64,000 nt of DNA from Synaphobranchus kaupii (taxonomy: Eukaryota > Chordata > Actinopteri > Anguilliformes > Synaphobranchidae), in assembly GCA_029718625.1 (NCBI GenBank), contig CM056389.1:18829521-18893520 (forward strand). Reading direction: 5' to 3'. A program made the position numbers and the translations under genes. Positions within the stretch are counted from its first letter, which is position 1; each line of letters begins with the position of its first letter. Positions 12,128 through 22,939 of the stretch are shown here, piece after piece. The notes below the pieces were generated by a model that worked only from the letters and a program-made list of their open reading frames with translations, searched no databases and was not told the DNA's origin.

Positions 12128-12542
12128 CATTCGTGTGTTTTTAAGCGTGTTACCTCATGTCCCTGAAGCAGCCATTTCAAGTGCAGCAGCAGCAGGGTAT
12201 TAGCTCCAACCCTCTGTCCCGTTATTGAAGACACCATGAAACAAAAGTTAGGGCAGAACTAGCTCCTGCAATATCACCTGTCCGCGAACAAAATAAATAT
12301 TTCGGCGGGAATTTTTGAAGGGTGGGGAGTTGACTTAAACACCTTGACCAGCCAGCGCAGCCACGCCTAACAAAGATAAATCAATATGACACTTTATTTT
12401 TCCCACTTTGTTTTCAAGATTCACACATCAATTTCTGATTTTCTTGGACAGCGAGGGTGAAATTCGCTTCCTACTCCCAGTCATAATGCCCATCTGTTCT
12501 GGTGCCCCCTGGTGGTAGAATGAATCGTGCTCAAGACAGCAG
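12128..12542. other. No gene recognised
   Basis: The first ~75 bases are the duplicated tRNA-Asn flank. The remainder is unassigned; GGTGCCCCCTGGTGG at 12500-12514 resembles a common short vertebrate motif (CTCF-like core), noted only as a resemblance. Confidence 0.35.
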
Positions 12543-12775
12543 AAGACATTACATTACAGGCATTTAGCAGACGCTCTTATCCAGAGCAACTTACACAACT
12601 TTATTTTAGCATTTTTTACGTATTAGCCATTTATACAGCTGTATATATACTGAAGCAATTCAGGTTAAGTACCTTGCTCAAGGGTACAATGGCAGTGTCT
12701 TACCTGGGAATCGAACCTGCAACCTTTCGGTTACAAGGCCAGTACCTTACCCATTATACTACACTGCCGCCCTAT
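12543..12775 (-). mobile_element. SINE (tRNA-like head, L2-type LINE tail)
   Basis: On the minus strand it begins GGCGGCAGTGTAGTATAATG, has A-box-like (TAGTATAATGGG) and B-box-like (GGTTCGATTCC) pol III promoter elements, a central block containing CTTGAGCAAGGTACTTAACC, and a tail with CTCTGGATAAGAGCGTCTGC followed by GTAATGTAATG. This layout fits fish V-SINE-type elements as I know them. The tail matches the 3' end of the L2-type LINE at 44770-44822, which fits the established idea that SINEs borrow the retrotransposition machinery of a LINE with the same tail. Confidence 0.88.
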
Positions 12776-13468
12776 ACCATTATACTACACTGCCGCCCTA
12801 TACCATTATACTACACTGCCGCCCTATACCATTATACTACACTGCCGCCCTATACCATTATACTACACTGCCGCCCTATACCATTATACTACACTGCCGC
12901 CCTATACCATTATACTACACTGCCACCCTATACCATTATACTACACTGCCGCCCTATACCATTATACTACACTGCCGCCCTATATCATTATACTACACTG
13001 CCGCCTATACCATTATACTACACTGCCGCCCTATACCATTATACTACACTGCCGCCCTATACCATTATACTACACTGCCGCCTATACCATTATACTACAC
13101 TGCCGCCCTATACCATTATACTACACTGCCGCCTATACCATTATACTACACTGCCGCCCTATACCATTATACTACACTGCTGCCCAATACCATTATACTA
13201 CACTGCCGCCCTATACCATTATACTACACTGCCGCCTATACCATTATACTACACTGCCGCCCTATACCATTATACTACACTGCTGCCCAATACCATTATA
13301 CTACACTGCCGCCTATACCATTATACTACACTGCCGCCTATACCATTATACTACACTGCCGCCCTATACCATTATACTACACTGCCGCCCTATACCATTA
13401 TACTACACTGCCGCCTATACCATTATACTACACTGCCGCCCTATACCATTATACTACACTGCTGCCCA
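12770..13468 (+). repeat. 26-bp minisatellite grown from the SINE head
   Basis: About 27 units of a 26-bp (sometimes 25-bp) repeat containing CCATTATACTACACTGCCGC. The unit is the 5' end of the adjacent SINE read on the plus strand, plus a short linker (CCTATA). A frame of 324 codons runs through it only because few stops occur; it is not a gene. Confidence 0.93.
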
Positions 13469-13634
13469 AAGAATGAAGACATGTTTTCAGACTGCATTTG
13501 AGTTCCCCTCACATCACCACCGCCTCGCACTCCTTCCTTTTGTACTAATTCAGGTTATGGCATTTTTATGGCTTTAGTTCAGGTGTTGATGGTCTTAGAT
13601 TGCTCTTTTTTTGGGCTTGCTCCCACGCCATGAA

Positions 13635-13707
13635 GCTGCGATGGCCGAGCGGTTAAGGCGTTGGATAATGGGGTTTCCCTGCGCAGGTTTTAACCCTGCT
13701 CACACCG
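13635..13707 (+). pseudogene. tRNA-Ser-derived pseudogene lacking the anticodon
   Basis: Similar to class II tRNA-Ser: GCTGCGATGGCCGAGCGGTT, then TTAAGGCGTTGGA, then ATGGGGTTTCCCTGCGCAGG and a 3' half with TCACACCG. Between GTTGGA and AATGGGG about ten bases are missing compared with the canonical gene, which removes the anticodon loop and half its stem. The acceptor stem also has mismatches and the B box has TTTTAA where TTCGAA/T is expected. Not functional as a tRNA. Confidence 0.8.
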
Positions 13708-13828
13708 CACGTCTGCTCAATGCTTTGAAGGGTTTTTGGTAATTAAAAAAAGCTTGCTTGATGACAAACACTATTTTGCAATGAGCGTAAGAGATGAGAG
13801 TGCTATGATTGACTGTGAGACAAAATGC

Positions 13829-13901
13829 TGATTCCACTGGGACTCGAACCCAGTACCTTCTGCATGTAAAGCAGACGTGATAACCACTACACTATGGAAT
13901 C
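13829..13901 (-). tRNA. tRNA-Val (anticodon TAC)
   Basis: The reverse complement starts GATTCCATAGTGTAGTGGTT, has anticodon stem-loop TCTGC-TTTACAT-GCAGA (anticodon TAC) and T arm CTGGG-TTCGAGT-CCCAG, and ends TGGAATC plus discriminator A. All stems pair. A TTTT terminator lies just downstream on the minus strand (13822-13825). 73 nt, likely functional. Confidence 0.95.
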
Positions 13902-14057
13902 CACACGCAAAGCAGTTCCATGTTCCACCGTGTAGTTTGTTGTTGGAATCATCTTCAAAGCAAGGTAATTGTATTTGTTGATAGTGGGGCCGTTTTTACC
14001 ACCAAAATAAATTTCGATTCCAAAATGTGACCATTTGAAACTTTGAAAATTTTATTT

Positions 14058-14262
14058 TTGACCTGATGGTGGCGCTAGCGGAAAAAAGGTTATGGGATCA
14101 CCAAAATCAATAAATTCTTCCTTTTGGGAGCATGAATATGCACAGGAAATTTCATGGCAATCCAGTCATTACTTTTAGGGAAATGTTTGACCTCATTCTG
14201 GCGCTAGATAAAAGGTCATTGGGTCACCACCTCAAGAGGAAACCCAAGTGGAACTCCAAAGA
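14058..14262 (+). repeat. Partial tandem copies of an interspersed repeat
   Basis: Two related stretches share GACCT(G/C)AT-TGGCGCTAG and GGTCATTGGGTCACC / GGTTATGGGATCACC about 120 bases apart, with TTTCATGGCAATCCA between them. I recognise this as a frequent fish repeat of unknown class; not a gene. Confidence 0.5.
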
Positions 14263-14360
14263 TAAAAGAGAAAACAGACCAGGAGAAAAAGGTAGCCAAG
14301 TTGCCAAAGATGTATGGCTTTTTCAAAACCCGCTACTCAACCATGTAAAACGTCTGACCA

Positions 14361-14750
14361 CTACAGTCGCAATAGCAGAGCGCCCATTTTCTACAGTCGC
14401 AACAGCAGAGCTCCCATTTTCTACAGTCACAACAGCAGAGCGCCCATTTTCTACAGTCGCAACAGCAGAGCGCCCATTTTCTACAGTCGCAACAGCAGAG
14501 AGCCCATTTTCTACAGTCGCAACAGCAGAGCTCCCATTTTCTACAGTCGCAACAGCAGAGCTCCCATTTTCTACAGTCGCAACAGCAGAGCGCCCATTTT
14601 CTACAGTCGCAACAGCAGAGCGCCCATTTTCTACAGTCGCAACAGCAGAGCGCCCGTTTTCTACAGTCGCAATAGCAGAGCGCCCATTTTCTACAGTCGC
14701 AACAGCAGAGCGCCCATTTTCTACAGTCGCAACAGCAGAGCGCCCATTTT
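14361..14750 (+). repeat. 30-bp minisatellite, 13 units
   Basis: Thirteen units of exactly 30 bp, each starting CTACAGTCGCAACAGCAGAG and ending CGCCCATTTT or a one-base variant. Because 30 is a multiple of three and the unit lacks stops, frames stay open on both strands across the array (10-residue peptide repeats). I see no flanking coding support and treat it as noncoding. Confidence 0.93.
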
Positions 14751-16171
14751 CGAAATTGAAATGAATGAAGAACTACATGAGGAGCAGCATAGGGCAGGAG
14801 AGACTGGATGGGCTGGCTGTAGACCACAGAAGTGGGCCTTCTGGTACCAGGAAGTGTTATTGTCCCTGTTTGCCATAGGCATTTACAAAGTCCATAAACA
14901 TAAGCAACGTATTCATAATACACCCTAAGACCACCATAATGCAAAACAAGCAAGTCGTTAATAATAGTCGTCAGTCATTTGGTAAATTTGTTTGATTTTT
15001 AGTGAATTAAACGTCTTTACTGACTATAGAACGCAAACAGACTACGTTTACACATTGCCTGAAACTATACCGTGCTTGGTAACCCTACGTCATTTCCTTT
15101 TTCGAACGGCCTGGTATACAGAATAAAGTACGATTAAATATATTTACATAGAAAAAGTGTTTCTCAACAATCGTTTTAAAATTTTTGATATTGTGACTCT
15201 TGAAAAGTTAGAAAGCTTGAAAGGGTAGCGTCTAAATTGGCAACAGTTACATCACGTTGGGAACAGTGACGTAAATTCCCTGAATCCACTTTGAATTTGA
15301 AGGAGACTGCTGACGATTTTGCACAAGGCAAAGGCACATCCGATACCCTTCAAATGTGTGCCAAAGTGCTTTTCAAGGGATTGGTGTTGGGTTTCCGATG
15401 GGCCGCCATGACAGCCTGAACAATTGTGTTTTTGAGTTGTGTGAGCAAAGTCGCTATGCTAAATAATAAACCTTGAACACAAAATTTCAGGTAAGGATAT
15501 CCGTAATCCATCTGTAGGATGTAAGACCGTTTTTTAACATTACACAACGTATTTGTTTGAGGCTAAAGCTCATGGTGAAATGCTGGAATGTATGATCTAG
15601 GCCTACATACGAAGTTTTAAAATAAATCTAGGTGGTTTTACAACGTCTGACAGGAAAGCTGAAGCAGGGGGTTTCCTGACGGGAGAGAATACACTGCCAC
15701 TTGTTAACAAAAATTTTTGACGTGACTGTTCAACATAGCAACTCATATGGAAATTTAATATACTGCAGTATATTTTAAATATATTGTGAAGATAATATTG
15801 ATATATTTACAATATGCTGCAGTATATTCTTTTTCCATAAGGGAAACTACAACTTCATGAAAATCTACGACAAAAGGCACATTATTGCCATCTGTAGCAA
15901 ACAAGCCTTAAATCATCACTCTGCTGCCAGAAATACAGTAGATATGGATGGATAACTCAGACCCTTGATGACTTACAGCCATTTTACCAATCATGTATTC
16001 CATACTGTTCCAGCATAATTTACAGCTGAATCCAGTCTCATCCCCCAATTCCCATAGAGATCCATTCAAATGTCCCGTTCCTCATTTAGACCACCAGGGA
16101 TGTAACGTTTTCAGGTAGACGATATACCTGGACTCACACTGTAGTAGTTGTTGTTCTAAGTTCCCTGCCCT
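14751..16171. other. No gene recognised; contains a repeat block
   Basis: AT-rich. A pair of TGCAGTATAT motifs (about 15766 and 15818) flanks a short AT-rich hairpin-like stretch. 15898-16072 is a repeat with a second copy at 52269-52450; see the separate entries. Confidence 0.45.
15898..16072 (+). repeat. Interspersed repeat, copy 1 (56-bp segment flipped relative to copy 2)
   Basis: From 15954 onward (CTCAGACCC, GACTTACAGCCATTT, CATAGAGATCCATTCAAATG) it matches 52327-52450 in the same orientation. The preceding 56 bases (15898-15953) match 52269-52324 only as the reverse complement. Confidence 0.75.
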
Positions 16172-16385
16172 ATGATTTGGGGAAATCATGTCAATACCAC
16201 AGAATGTTAAATCAGAGATTGAGTGGTGGGCACCTATTGCTTGGCAACAGGGTATTTAGGATCAGATATACGTATTGCGCCCTTGTATTCATTTATTCTA
16301 AGTCTGTTCGTTTTCCCAACATACTGAATGCCACATTTATTGCAGAAGAGAAGGTAAACTACATTAGTGGAGCTGCATGTTATCA
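16172..16385 (-). pseudogene. Penelope-like element relic, GIY-YIG endonuclease domain
   Basis: On the minus strand, 16383 down to about 16237 reads NVVYLLFCNKCGIQYVGKTN followed by RLRINEYKGAIR. This matches the GIY-YIG domain (VxY...YVGKT) of fish Penelope-like retroelements and aligns with the better-preserved copy at 54567-54956. A stop and a one-base shift follow, after which SDLTFCGIDMI is recognisable. Only the C-terminal endonuclease remains; no reverse transcriptase is visible nearby. Nonfunctional. Confidence 0.75.
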
Positions 16386-17335
16386 GTTTTTTTATGCGGT
16401 AGTCTTTTTTGGTAACGAAACTGGTGAAAATGTTGACTTTTTTTTACTATTACGACAGAATGCACAGTTAATAATTATAATAATAATGTTCTACTTATTA
16501 GCCTATTTAATAAACTTGCTGTAGAATGTTCTCGTCGGCTATTATAGATTTCTTATTGCCAGAGCGCTTTGTCCGACAGTGATTGTGTTTTTATTGTAGC
16601 CTATATCGCAGCCTAAACCTGTTATTAATCTGTTACCATAGGCTACTGATCTGCTGTTTTTATAATGATTGTGTTCAATAAAATTTAACTGTCGCAACAA
16701 CAGAAGGAATTAGGCTATACAATGGCGCCCCCCACTGAATGTACAATGAACTGCAACCGTTGTGCTTTGATTACCCGGTATACAACTATGAAACAACATT
16801 AATATTGCGGGTTTTCTAAAATGTGTTTTTATGAGAACGAACGGACATTCTTTCGGCAACACCAACGAGTTATCCAAAGCCTATAAAATTACATTCGGGT
16901 CAGTTCCGGCAAGTTATGCCATCCGCCAAGTTACGGCTTGGCGGGGCATGTCCCCTACCTATACAGCACTGAGAGTTTGGCACTTTTCAGGGTTTCCTAC
17001 AGAAGTAACCACAATGACCACAGACTCGCAGCCCTTAAAAACATTAACTTCTGTATGTTCTGACCTCATGTAAGCACACAGCATTCAGATACAACTTCAC
17101 ACATCCACACAATAAAGCCCCAAACTTGGGTTATTTTGCTGTTTTTCCCCTTCTGCTTCTTCTTCTTCTTCTCCTCATTCTTCTTCCCCTTTTTCCTGGC
17201 GTACCCTCAAAGAATAATCCTCCCCATTGGCATACCTGCTCTCCCAAGCTTATCGACCAATAAAAATGCTTCAAACTAATGTGGATACATCGCAGAATCA
17301 CAGACAAAATGACTATATGGCCCGGTGTTTTCCAT
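16386..17335. other. No gene recognised
   Basis: Contains a short CTT-rich microsatellite (about 17150-17200). No supported gene or element. Confidence 0.45.
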
Positions 17336-17545
17336 GAAGCTACTGGGCTAGTGGTTAGAGTTGCTGTCTCTCACACAGAGGATTGGGGGTTTGAGCCCAA
17401 CAGGGTGTAAGTTTATTTTCAACAAAAACAATGTGCAACTGTTATACTTTTCGTTTATTACACTTATTTTCACGTTAACAAACATATTTTTATTGCAAAG
17501 GCTTAAGACGTTTCCAATATTAGCCTAACTGTTCACAGTTTGACT
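17336..17545 (+). mobile_element. Putative tRNA-derived SINE, copy a (Glu-like head)
   Basis: The head has A-box-like GGGCTAGTGGTTAGAG, an anticodon loop CTCTCAC (as in tRNA-Glu CTC) and B-box-like GGTTTGAGCCC, but the T stem no longer pairs well. The tail (TTTTTATTGCAAAGGC, AAGACGTTTCCAATATTA, ACTGTTCAC) is shared with copy b 320 bp downstream. A shared tail behind two tRNA-like heads suggests a SINE family rather than two stray tRNA pseudogenes. Confidence 0.55.
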
Positions 17546-17659
17546 TGAACTACAGCGAAAGGGGGAAAGTCAGACGCCACCACTTCAGGTGACGTTACGC
17601 AGTAAGGAAACAAATGTCATTGACAAATGGCCTATAGCCTATATCACATGACTGTACCA

Positions 17660-17850
17660 ACAGGCTTTGGTATAGTGGTAAGCATCAATGCTTACCATGC
17701 TGGGTTCGATCCCTGCCTGGTAATAAAAAGTGTAATTTCATTTTGGACTAAAACAGTGTGCACATGTTCTGGTTTTCTCATACAATTATGTTTTTTATTG
17801 TAAAGGCAAAGACATGTTTACAATATTAACTGTTCACTTGTAGCCTGTTA
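17660..17850 (+). mobile_element. Putative tRNA-derived SINE, copy b (Gly-like head)
   Basis: Head with GGTATAGTGGTAAGCAT (A-box-like, closest to tRNA-Gly) and GGGTTCGATCCC (B box). The tail TTTTTATTGTAAAGGC, AAGACATGTTTACAATATTA and ACTGTTCAC matches that of copy a. The anticodon arm is irregular. Function as a tRNA is unlikely. Confidence 0.55.
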
Positions 17851-19312
17851 GTTAAACAATTCAGTCACTGGGCACCATGGCAGTTATGCAATAGCTAACG
17901 TTATGGGAACAGGCATCCCATGGCAATTTGTCAAGCAAAGAAAAAAGTTTTAATGCAGAATATCATCTGGTTAACATCGTGTTGTTGCATTAATGTAAAA
18001 AAATATAAAAATCAGTAAATAACTGTGCCATTGGCTACATGTTTTAATCTCACACAAATACCGACAAAAAAATTAGTCTGTGTGGAGCCTGCTGCGCTCT
18101 TGCGGTCATGTCTAACTCACTGTGGAAACCGAACCTTCAACGCTCGCCTTGGCCAACATTTCTTTATTCATGTGTTCATTCATGTCTTCACTTCAGCTCT
18201 GTTCAGTTTATCCTTTTCACACATAACACAATGTCACCATAAAATTAACTACTAGGAAAATTAAGAATTTACCATAATACATTAAGAATTGATGATAGCC
18301 TACTATAAACTGCAATCCCTTAAGATATTGGATTTATAAACCTCCAATTCCCCAAATATATATGTTTCATGGTTAGTCACTAAAATTACAATAGCCTGGG
18401 AACATGGCTCTAGTCTAGCCTACTACGCTACTCTACAGACAATGTAGCTTACTGCAAACACTTTTAATTATAATAATAATCAGAAGAATAATCTCTGGTA
18501 CTTTCTTCGTAGTATCTATTGTTTTCTTTCTGGCTAAGATTCCTGGGAAATATGCGTTGTCCAATTAAGCTTGTTAGCCAATGTTAATTTTGCCAGAGAA
18601 ACGTCAGTCAGCTGCTAGTCAGGAAGCAGGTACAAGCTAGGCTACGAAGCGAATCAACATGCCTTATACATCCATTGCACGACAGAAAACTAAAGTAAAC
18701 CTAGTTACATGGTCCGGTACCAAAAGATTTCCCGCAGGCAACGTTAGGCTACACTACCGGAAAAAAACTGCGAAGGAATTATGCTGTGCTTATGAAGTCG
18801 GCAGCTCATAGCCCAGACATGGAAGCTTGAAGTTATGCATCCGACAAACCAGTGTTGAATAGCCTAACGTTAAATGTATTTCTATAGAATACTAATACGC
18901 CTATTTTACATTTTTACATATTTTACTTATGCAAACTATTTAGGCTGTACTAACTATTTAGGCTGTATGTATTTCTTTCAGCTACAATGTGTTTGCGTCT
19001 AGCCTATTGTGCATGCATGTCTCCATATAGACTTGGTTAATTAATTTACATGCTTCTTCATGATCCAAAGTTCAGGTGGTGCTGTTCATTGTATTTCATT
19101 AGACATTAAATACAGCTCATCTACAAACTCTTTTAATGTAATTGTGGGCTATCAGTAATAGGAGAAATGTTCTCATTCTTGTCAGTACAGGGCATTATAG
19201 TTATGCGAATGTCTGCATGCATTTATTTGGAATGCATGTATTCTGTATGCATGTCTCTCTCGATGTCATTATCTTCATGCATTATTCATCATTGGTTAGC
19301 TACCAAAAAGCA
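17851..19312. other. No gene recognised
   Basis: AT-rich intergenic DNA; I see no supported coding region, RNA or repeat beyond short duplications (e.g. ACTATTTAGGCTGTA twice at 18936-18972). Confidence 0.45.
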
Positions 19313-19490
19313 AGCATAGCGTCAGTTCAGGCAGGTCACGAGAGTGAAACCCGGCCATAGTTAATCAGCTGACAGCTCAGCTGAGTAGTGACGATTCACC
19401 CATCAGTCCATTCACATAACAAGGCGGTCTATTTAACCGCCTCGTCCTACCATGGTGGATCCCCTGCCAGCACACCCGCTGCACACAAAA
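19313..19490 (+). repeat. Split direct repeat A1
   Basis: Starts AGCATAGCGTCAGTTCAGGC and ends CTGCACACAAAA. It differs from A2 at three sites. It contains CAGCTGACAGCTCAGCTGAG, a short AGCT-rich inverted motif, and GGCGGTCTATTTAACCGCC, a hairpin with 5-bp arms around a TATTTAA box that could serve as a promoter. Confidence 0.9.
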
Positions 19491-21240
19491 AACATCTTCT
19501 GCGCTGCACATCCTGCATGTTCTACTACACGCCGGGGAAAAAGAATCGGAATCCTGCAAAATTCTACGTAAAAGCTAAGTGATGTCAAGCTCTGTATTCT
19601 TAAGTTGTATGGTCTGTTAGACAAAAGAAAAGGGCGATATATTCAAATAACATTCGGTTATTCGAAACCTGCTTCCCTGCATGCATGACTGCACACTGTC
19701 AGCGAAAACGAATGGGATTCCTGAATTTGTTGCTAAAGCTAAGTGACTGCAAGTGTCGTTTAAGCTTATGGTCCGCTATGGAAACTGGCGATATTCAAAT
19801 AACATTTCCCGGACAAGGAAGGGCGATATATTCACATTGCGTAAGCTGGCTATTTAAAGCGCGCGTCTTGTCGTGTAACCCGGACCTTATTGCTTGTATT
19901 CGAAACCTTCCAACTGGATTGCTAGCTAACATTAACAGACTATATTGGCTTTAGAGGTATAAAACGCACGGTAACCTTTATATGATCCTTGGGCTAACCT
20001 AAACGGTAAGCATACACCCTGCCCTGGAATATTGGTTGGTCATGTTCGCATACTCGCTGCCTCGTTCTGGAAGTGGGAGACCAAAGAGATCTGATACTTC
20101 GTGGACGCGGTCCGACTAGGCTATTCATTGAGCTGGCTTCTGATACGAGAGGTTCGTGGCCGTTCACAGATGCTGATACGTAAGTGGGGAGAAAATAAAT
20201 AAATAAATGAATAAATAAACAAATGTGACAATGATTAGTCTACATAGTTCACGTCCTAACGCTCTGCTGCTCCAACTATTATCGTAACTAGTTCTGCGTG
20301 TGTAATCGGTAATGAAGTGAAGACTAAGCCTACCATTGACCGGGTATGTAATTGTACATTCTATATCTTGCACGTTATTGCGTTGGCCGATCTGTATCCT
20401 GCATGGTATTTTCATTTTTCGGGACATAATTGCGCTCGTAGGCCTACTGCATCTGCGTAGCCTACTCGGATAGCTAGCTAATAGTTTTCAGGTTGAATTT
20501 AAGTGTTGTAGCCTATTCATCATTATTACGGCTAAATTGTATCATTGCCAGGGATTTGTAGGCTATATATTAGCCTAGCATACTACTGATTGCAGACAAC
20601 CCTAATTCACATTGCAACATTACGCGTGTAGCTTTTTGTGGATACACTAGGGGAGAACCGGGACGAAAGAATAACATTGATTTTCGCGAAAACTACAGAA
20701 ACCCGAATACCGTAGATCAGTCAGTATGTGACATGTGTAATCATTTCACTCTGCAAAGAACCAGTGATGTGCGTCCCGTTTTGACGGAGTGCTAGACCAA
20801 AGTTATTTTGACCGCTGAAAGTAAAATATCGAAACCGGAAGTGTTTTCGGTTGTATAAGTGTGTTTATGTTTTTAATTTTCCAAACATGCATAATTTTCT
20901 TAACACAACTGTTGACTAAAGGACAGCATAGGTTTCAAATGGCATGTTTGCGAGACTTAGCAAGACACGAGCGGGACGAAAGACACACTGTTAAAAGGCA
21001 GTGGTGAAAATCAATGCACAACCTTGGAATGCGTATTGACCCCATCAGAACCGAGTATTCAACAATGCCGTGGTATAATAAGCATCAATAAATGATGTCT
21101 AGTAGCTATTAATAAAGGTGAGTTGCTATTAAATCATCAATTTCAGACAGTTTAAAGTTGCGATTCAAAATTCTATTAATTATGCAACATTATGCTCTTG
21201 ACGCATGGTTGATTTTCATGGATTTTAAACTTATAGCAAA
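19491..21240. other. Ngaro 5' internal region, no intact ORF
   Basis: Presumed leader and gag region of the element. It holds an imperfect tandem duplication: AAAGCTAAGTGA and GATATTCAAATAACATT occur near 19570-19655 and again near 19733-19806. A strong donor-like ACGTAAGTGGGG is at 20177-20188. A short AAAT repeat lies at 20193-20221. About 20645-20995 resembles another fish repeat (GGGAGAACCGGGACGAAAG). No gag protein can be read. Confidence 0.5.
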
Positions 21241-22910
21241 GTGGGTAGGCGGAGCAAGAGGTCCAATTTCGGGGCTGGAATATCCGCACTTGGATTAAAG
21301 CCTTCTACGCCTGTCAATGTCCCAGAGCTGGGAAAAAGCTCTGAAGAAGCATTAAACTTGTTGTTGTCCATTATTATTATTAATTGGTCTAATTCAGGGC
21401 TTTCAGCCGGATTTCTTTCCTTCCAAAATAAAGTCTCAGGTTTCCCTAATTTTCAATCAGCTGTAAACGAACCCGAAATAGTGAACAAACTGCTTGCCAG
21501 AGAGGTCGAAAAGGGTTATATGATTGGCCCGTTCGATAGCTCGCCATTTCCAATATTCCGCATCAATCTTATAGGAGCAGCCACACGTAAATATTCAGAA
21601 AATCGACTTATCCGCCCCTCATAATAACTACGCCCAAGCTATTAACAGTATCATCCCCCCGCAACCATTTTCCCTGTTTTACGCAACCGCTCGACCACGC
21701 GATTCAAATTATCAAACATGCCGGTAAAGGAGCTTGTCTCCGTAAAGCCGACATAATGGATGCATAAAAAATCATGCGCCTCCATCCATTCCAATGGCAT
21801 TTGTCAGCGTCATGTGGGTAATAAAAAATGTATGCCTACTTTTTCGGTCAGGCTTACTTTTGGTTGTCGTAGGCTAGCAGTCCCCCTATTTTCGATACAT
21901 TATCGGAAGACTTGCTGGATTCTCCTTAAACTGCAATTGCCCCGTCTTACACCTGCTAGATTACTTCCTAGTGGTAGATTTTCCATACTCCCAGACGGAT
22001 CGTCGCGTTACACCGTTTAAAATAAATAAATAAATAAACACGTTTAATGAAATGGGCGTTCCTCTATCCGAGGAAACTTTTAAATGGCCTAGTGTTATCG
22101 AGTTTCTGGGCATTATTTTAGATAATCGTGCAGGCTCTCAGCCGTCGGATGAATTGGCCGCATTCGCGAAGCTATCAAATATACCGAGAACGCAGAATCT
22201 CTTTTTTAAAAAAAAAAAAAAAAAGAGCCGCTCTCCCTATTGGGTCATTTCAACTTGCAACTCGAATTATCCCTCAGGGACGTTCTAAGACCAATCATGA
22301 GTCAAAATATCGCTAACTTTGGCCGATCTTCAAAAACCAAAAATGCTACTGAATGAAGAGCCGGCTCTTATTGGTGAGCCGAGCTAATGATCTGACTCAC
22401 TGAAAAGAGCCGGAATGCCATCTCTAAACGGCATCCCGTTTTTCATAACGACTACGTCGAAACATCAGCTACTTTAAAATTCTTCACCGACGCAGCGCTT
22501 TCTATTGTTTTTGGGGGTTTTTATAATACTGTGGTTGCAGAAACATGGCCTAAAGAGCTGCAAACTCTGCCTCGCAATATTCAATTTATAGCTTTGCTCG
22601 AACTATACCCAATCATCGTTGCTTGCATCCTACGGGAAACAGCTGGCCAAGGAAACAAATTTTGGCCTATTGCGACAACCAAGCCACCGTCAACATCTTA
22701 ACAAAGGACGCTCGTCTGTCCCTTTCATCAATAGGCTAGTAGACGCCTGGACTGGATTGCGTTATGCATAATTGGATTTGGACTTGCGTTATGAAAAAAT
22801 GAACGCTTCGCGCTGTTCATTCACCTGGGCTCGACAATAAAATTGTTGATGCCTCGTCCCGATTTAAATTCCAGGAATTCCAAAACCGTGCGCCGATGCA
22901 GCCCCTGCTG
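21241..22910 (+). pseudogene. DIRS-type reverse transcriptase/RNase H remnant
   Basis: Fragments in shifting frames are in the order expected of DIRS-order polymerases. VNKLLAREVEKGYMIGPFDS and SPFPIFRINLIG are at about 21480-21570. The region of the catalytic aspartates reads LLDYFLVVDFP at about 21954-21986, where LLDDFL is usual, so the second Asp is lost. GVPLSEETFKWPSVIEFLGI is at about 22054-22113, and LATRIIPQGRS near 22255. RNase H begins with FTDAA near 22484 and continues with ETWPKELQTLP and a region matching CDNQATVNILTKGRSS. An A-run at 22207-22223 and a short inserted hAT-like fragment (AGAGCCGG... at about 22340-22425) break it further. It would have copied the element's RNA into DNA; it is not functional now. 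Confidence 0.8.
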
Positions 22911-22939
22911 CAAACCTGTCTTGCCCAGCATTCGACCAA

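Noticed and set aside
12527..13501. 324-codon frame with IILHCRPIPLYYTAAL-type repeats
   Set aside because: Runs through the SINE and its 26-bp minisatellite; the peptide is the repeat.
16177..16524. 115-codon plus-strand frame
   Set aside because: Antisense to a Penelope GIY-YIG relic, whose minus-strand translation gives the recognisable motif.
17336..17850. Two functional tRNA genes (Glu and Gly)
   Set aside because: T and anticodon stems are not properly paired and both have a common non-tRNA tail, so SINE-like units are the better call.
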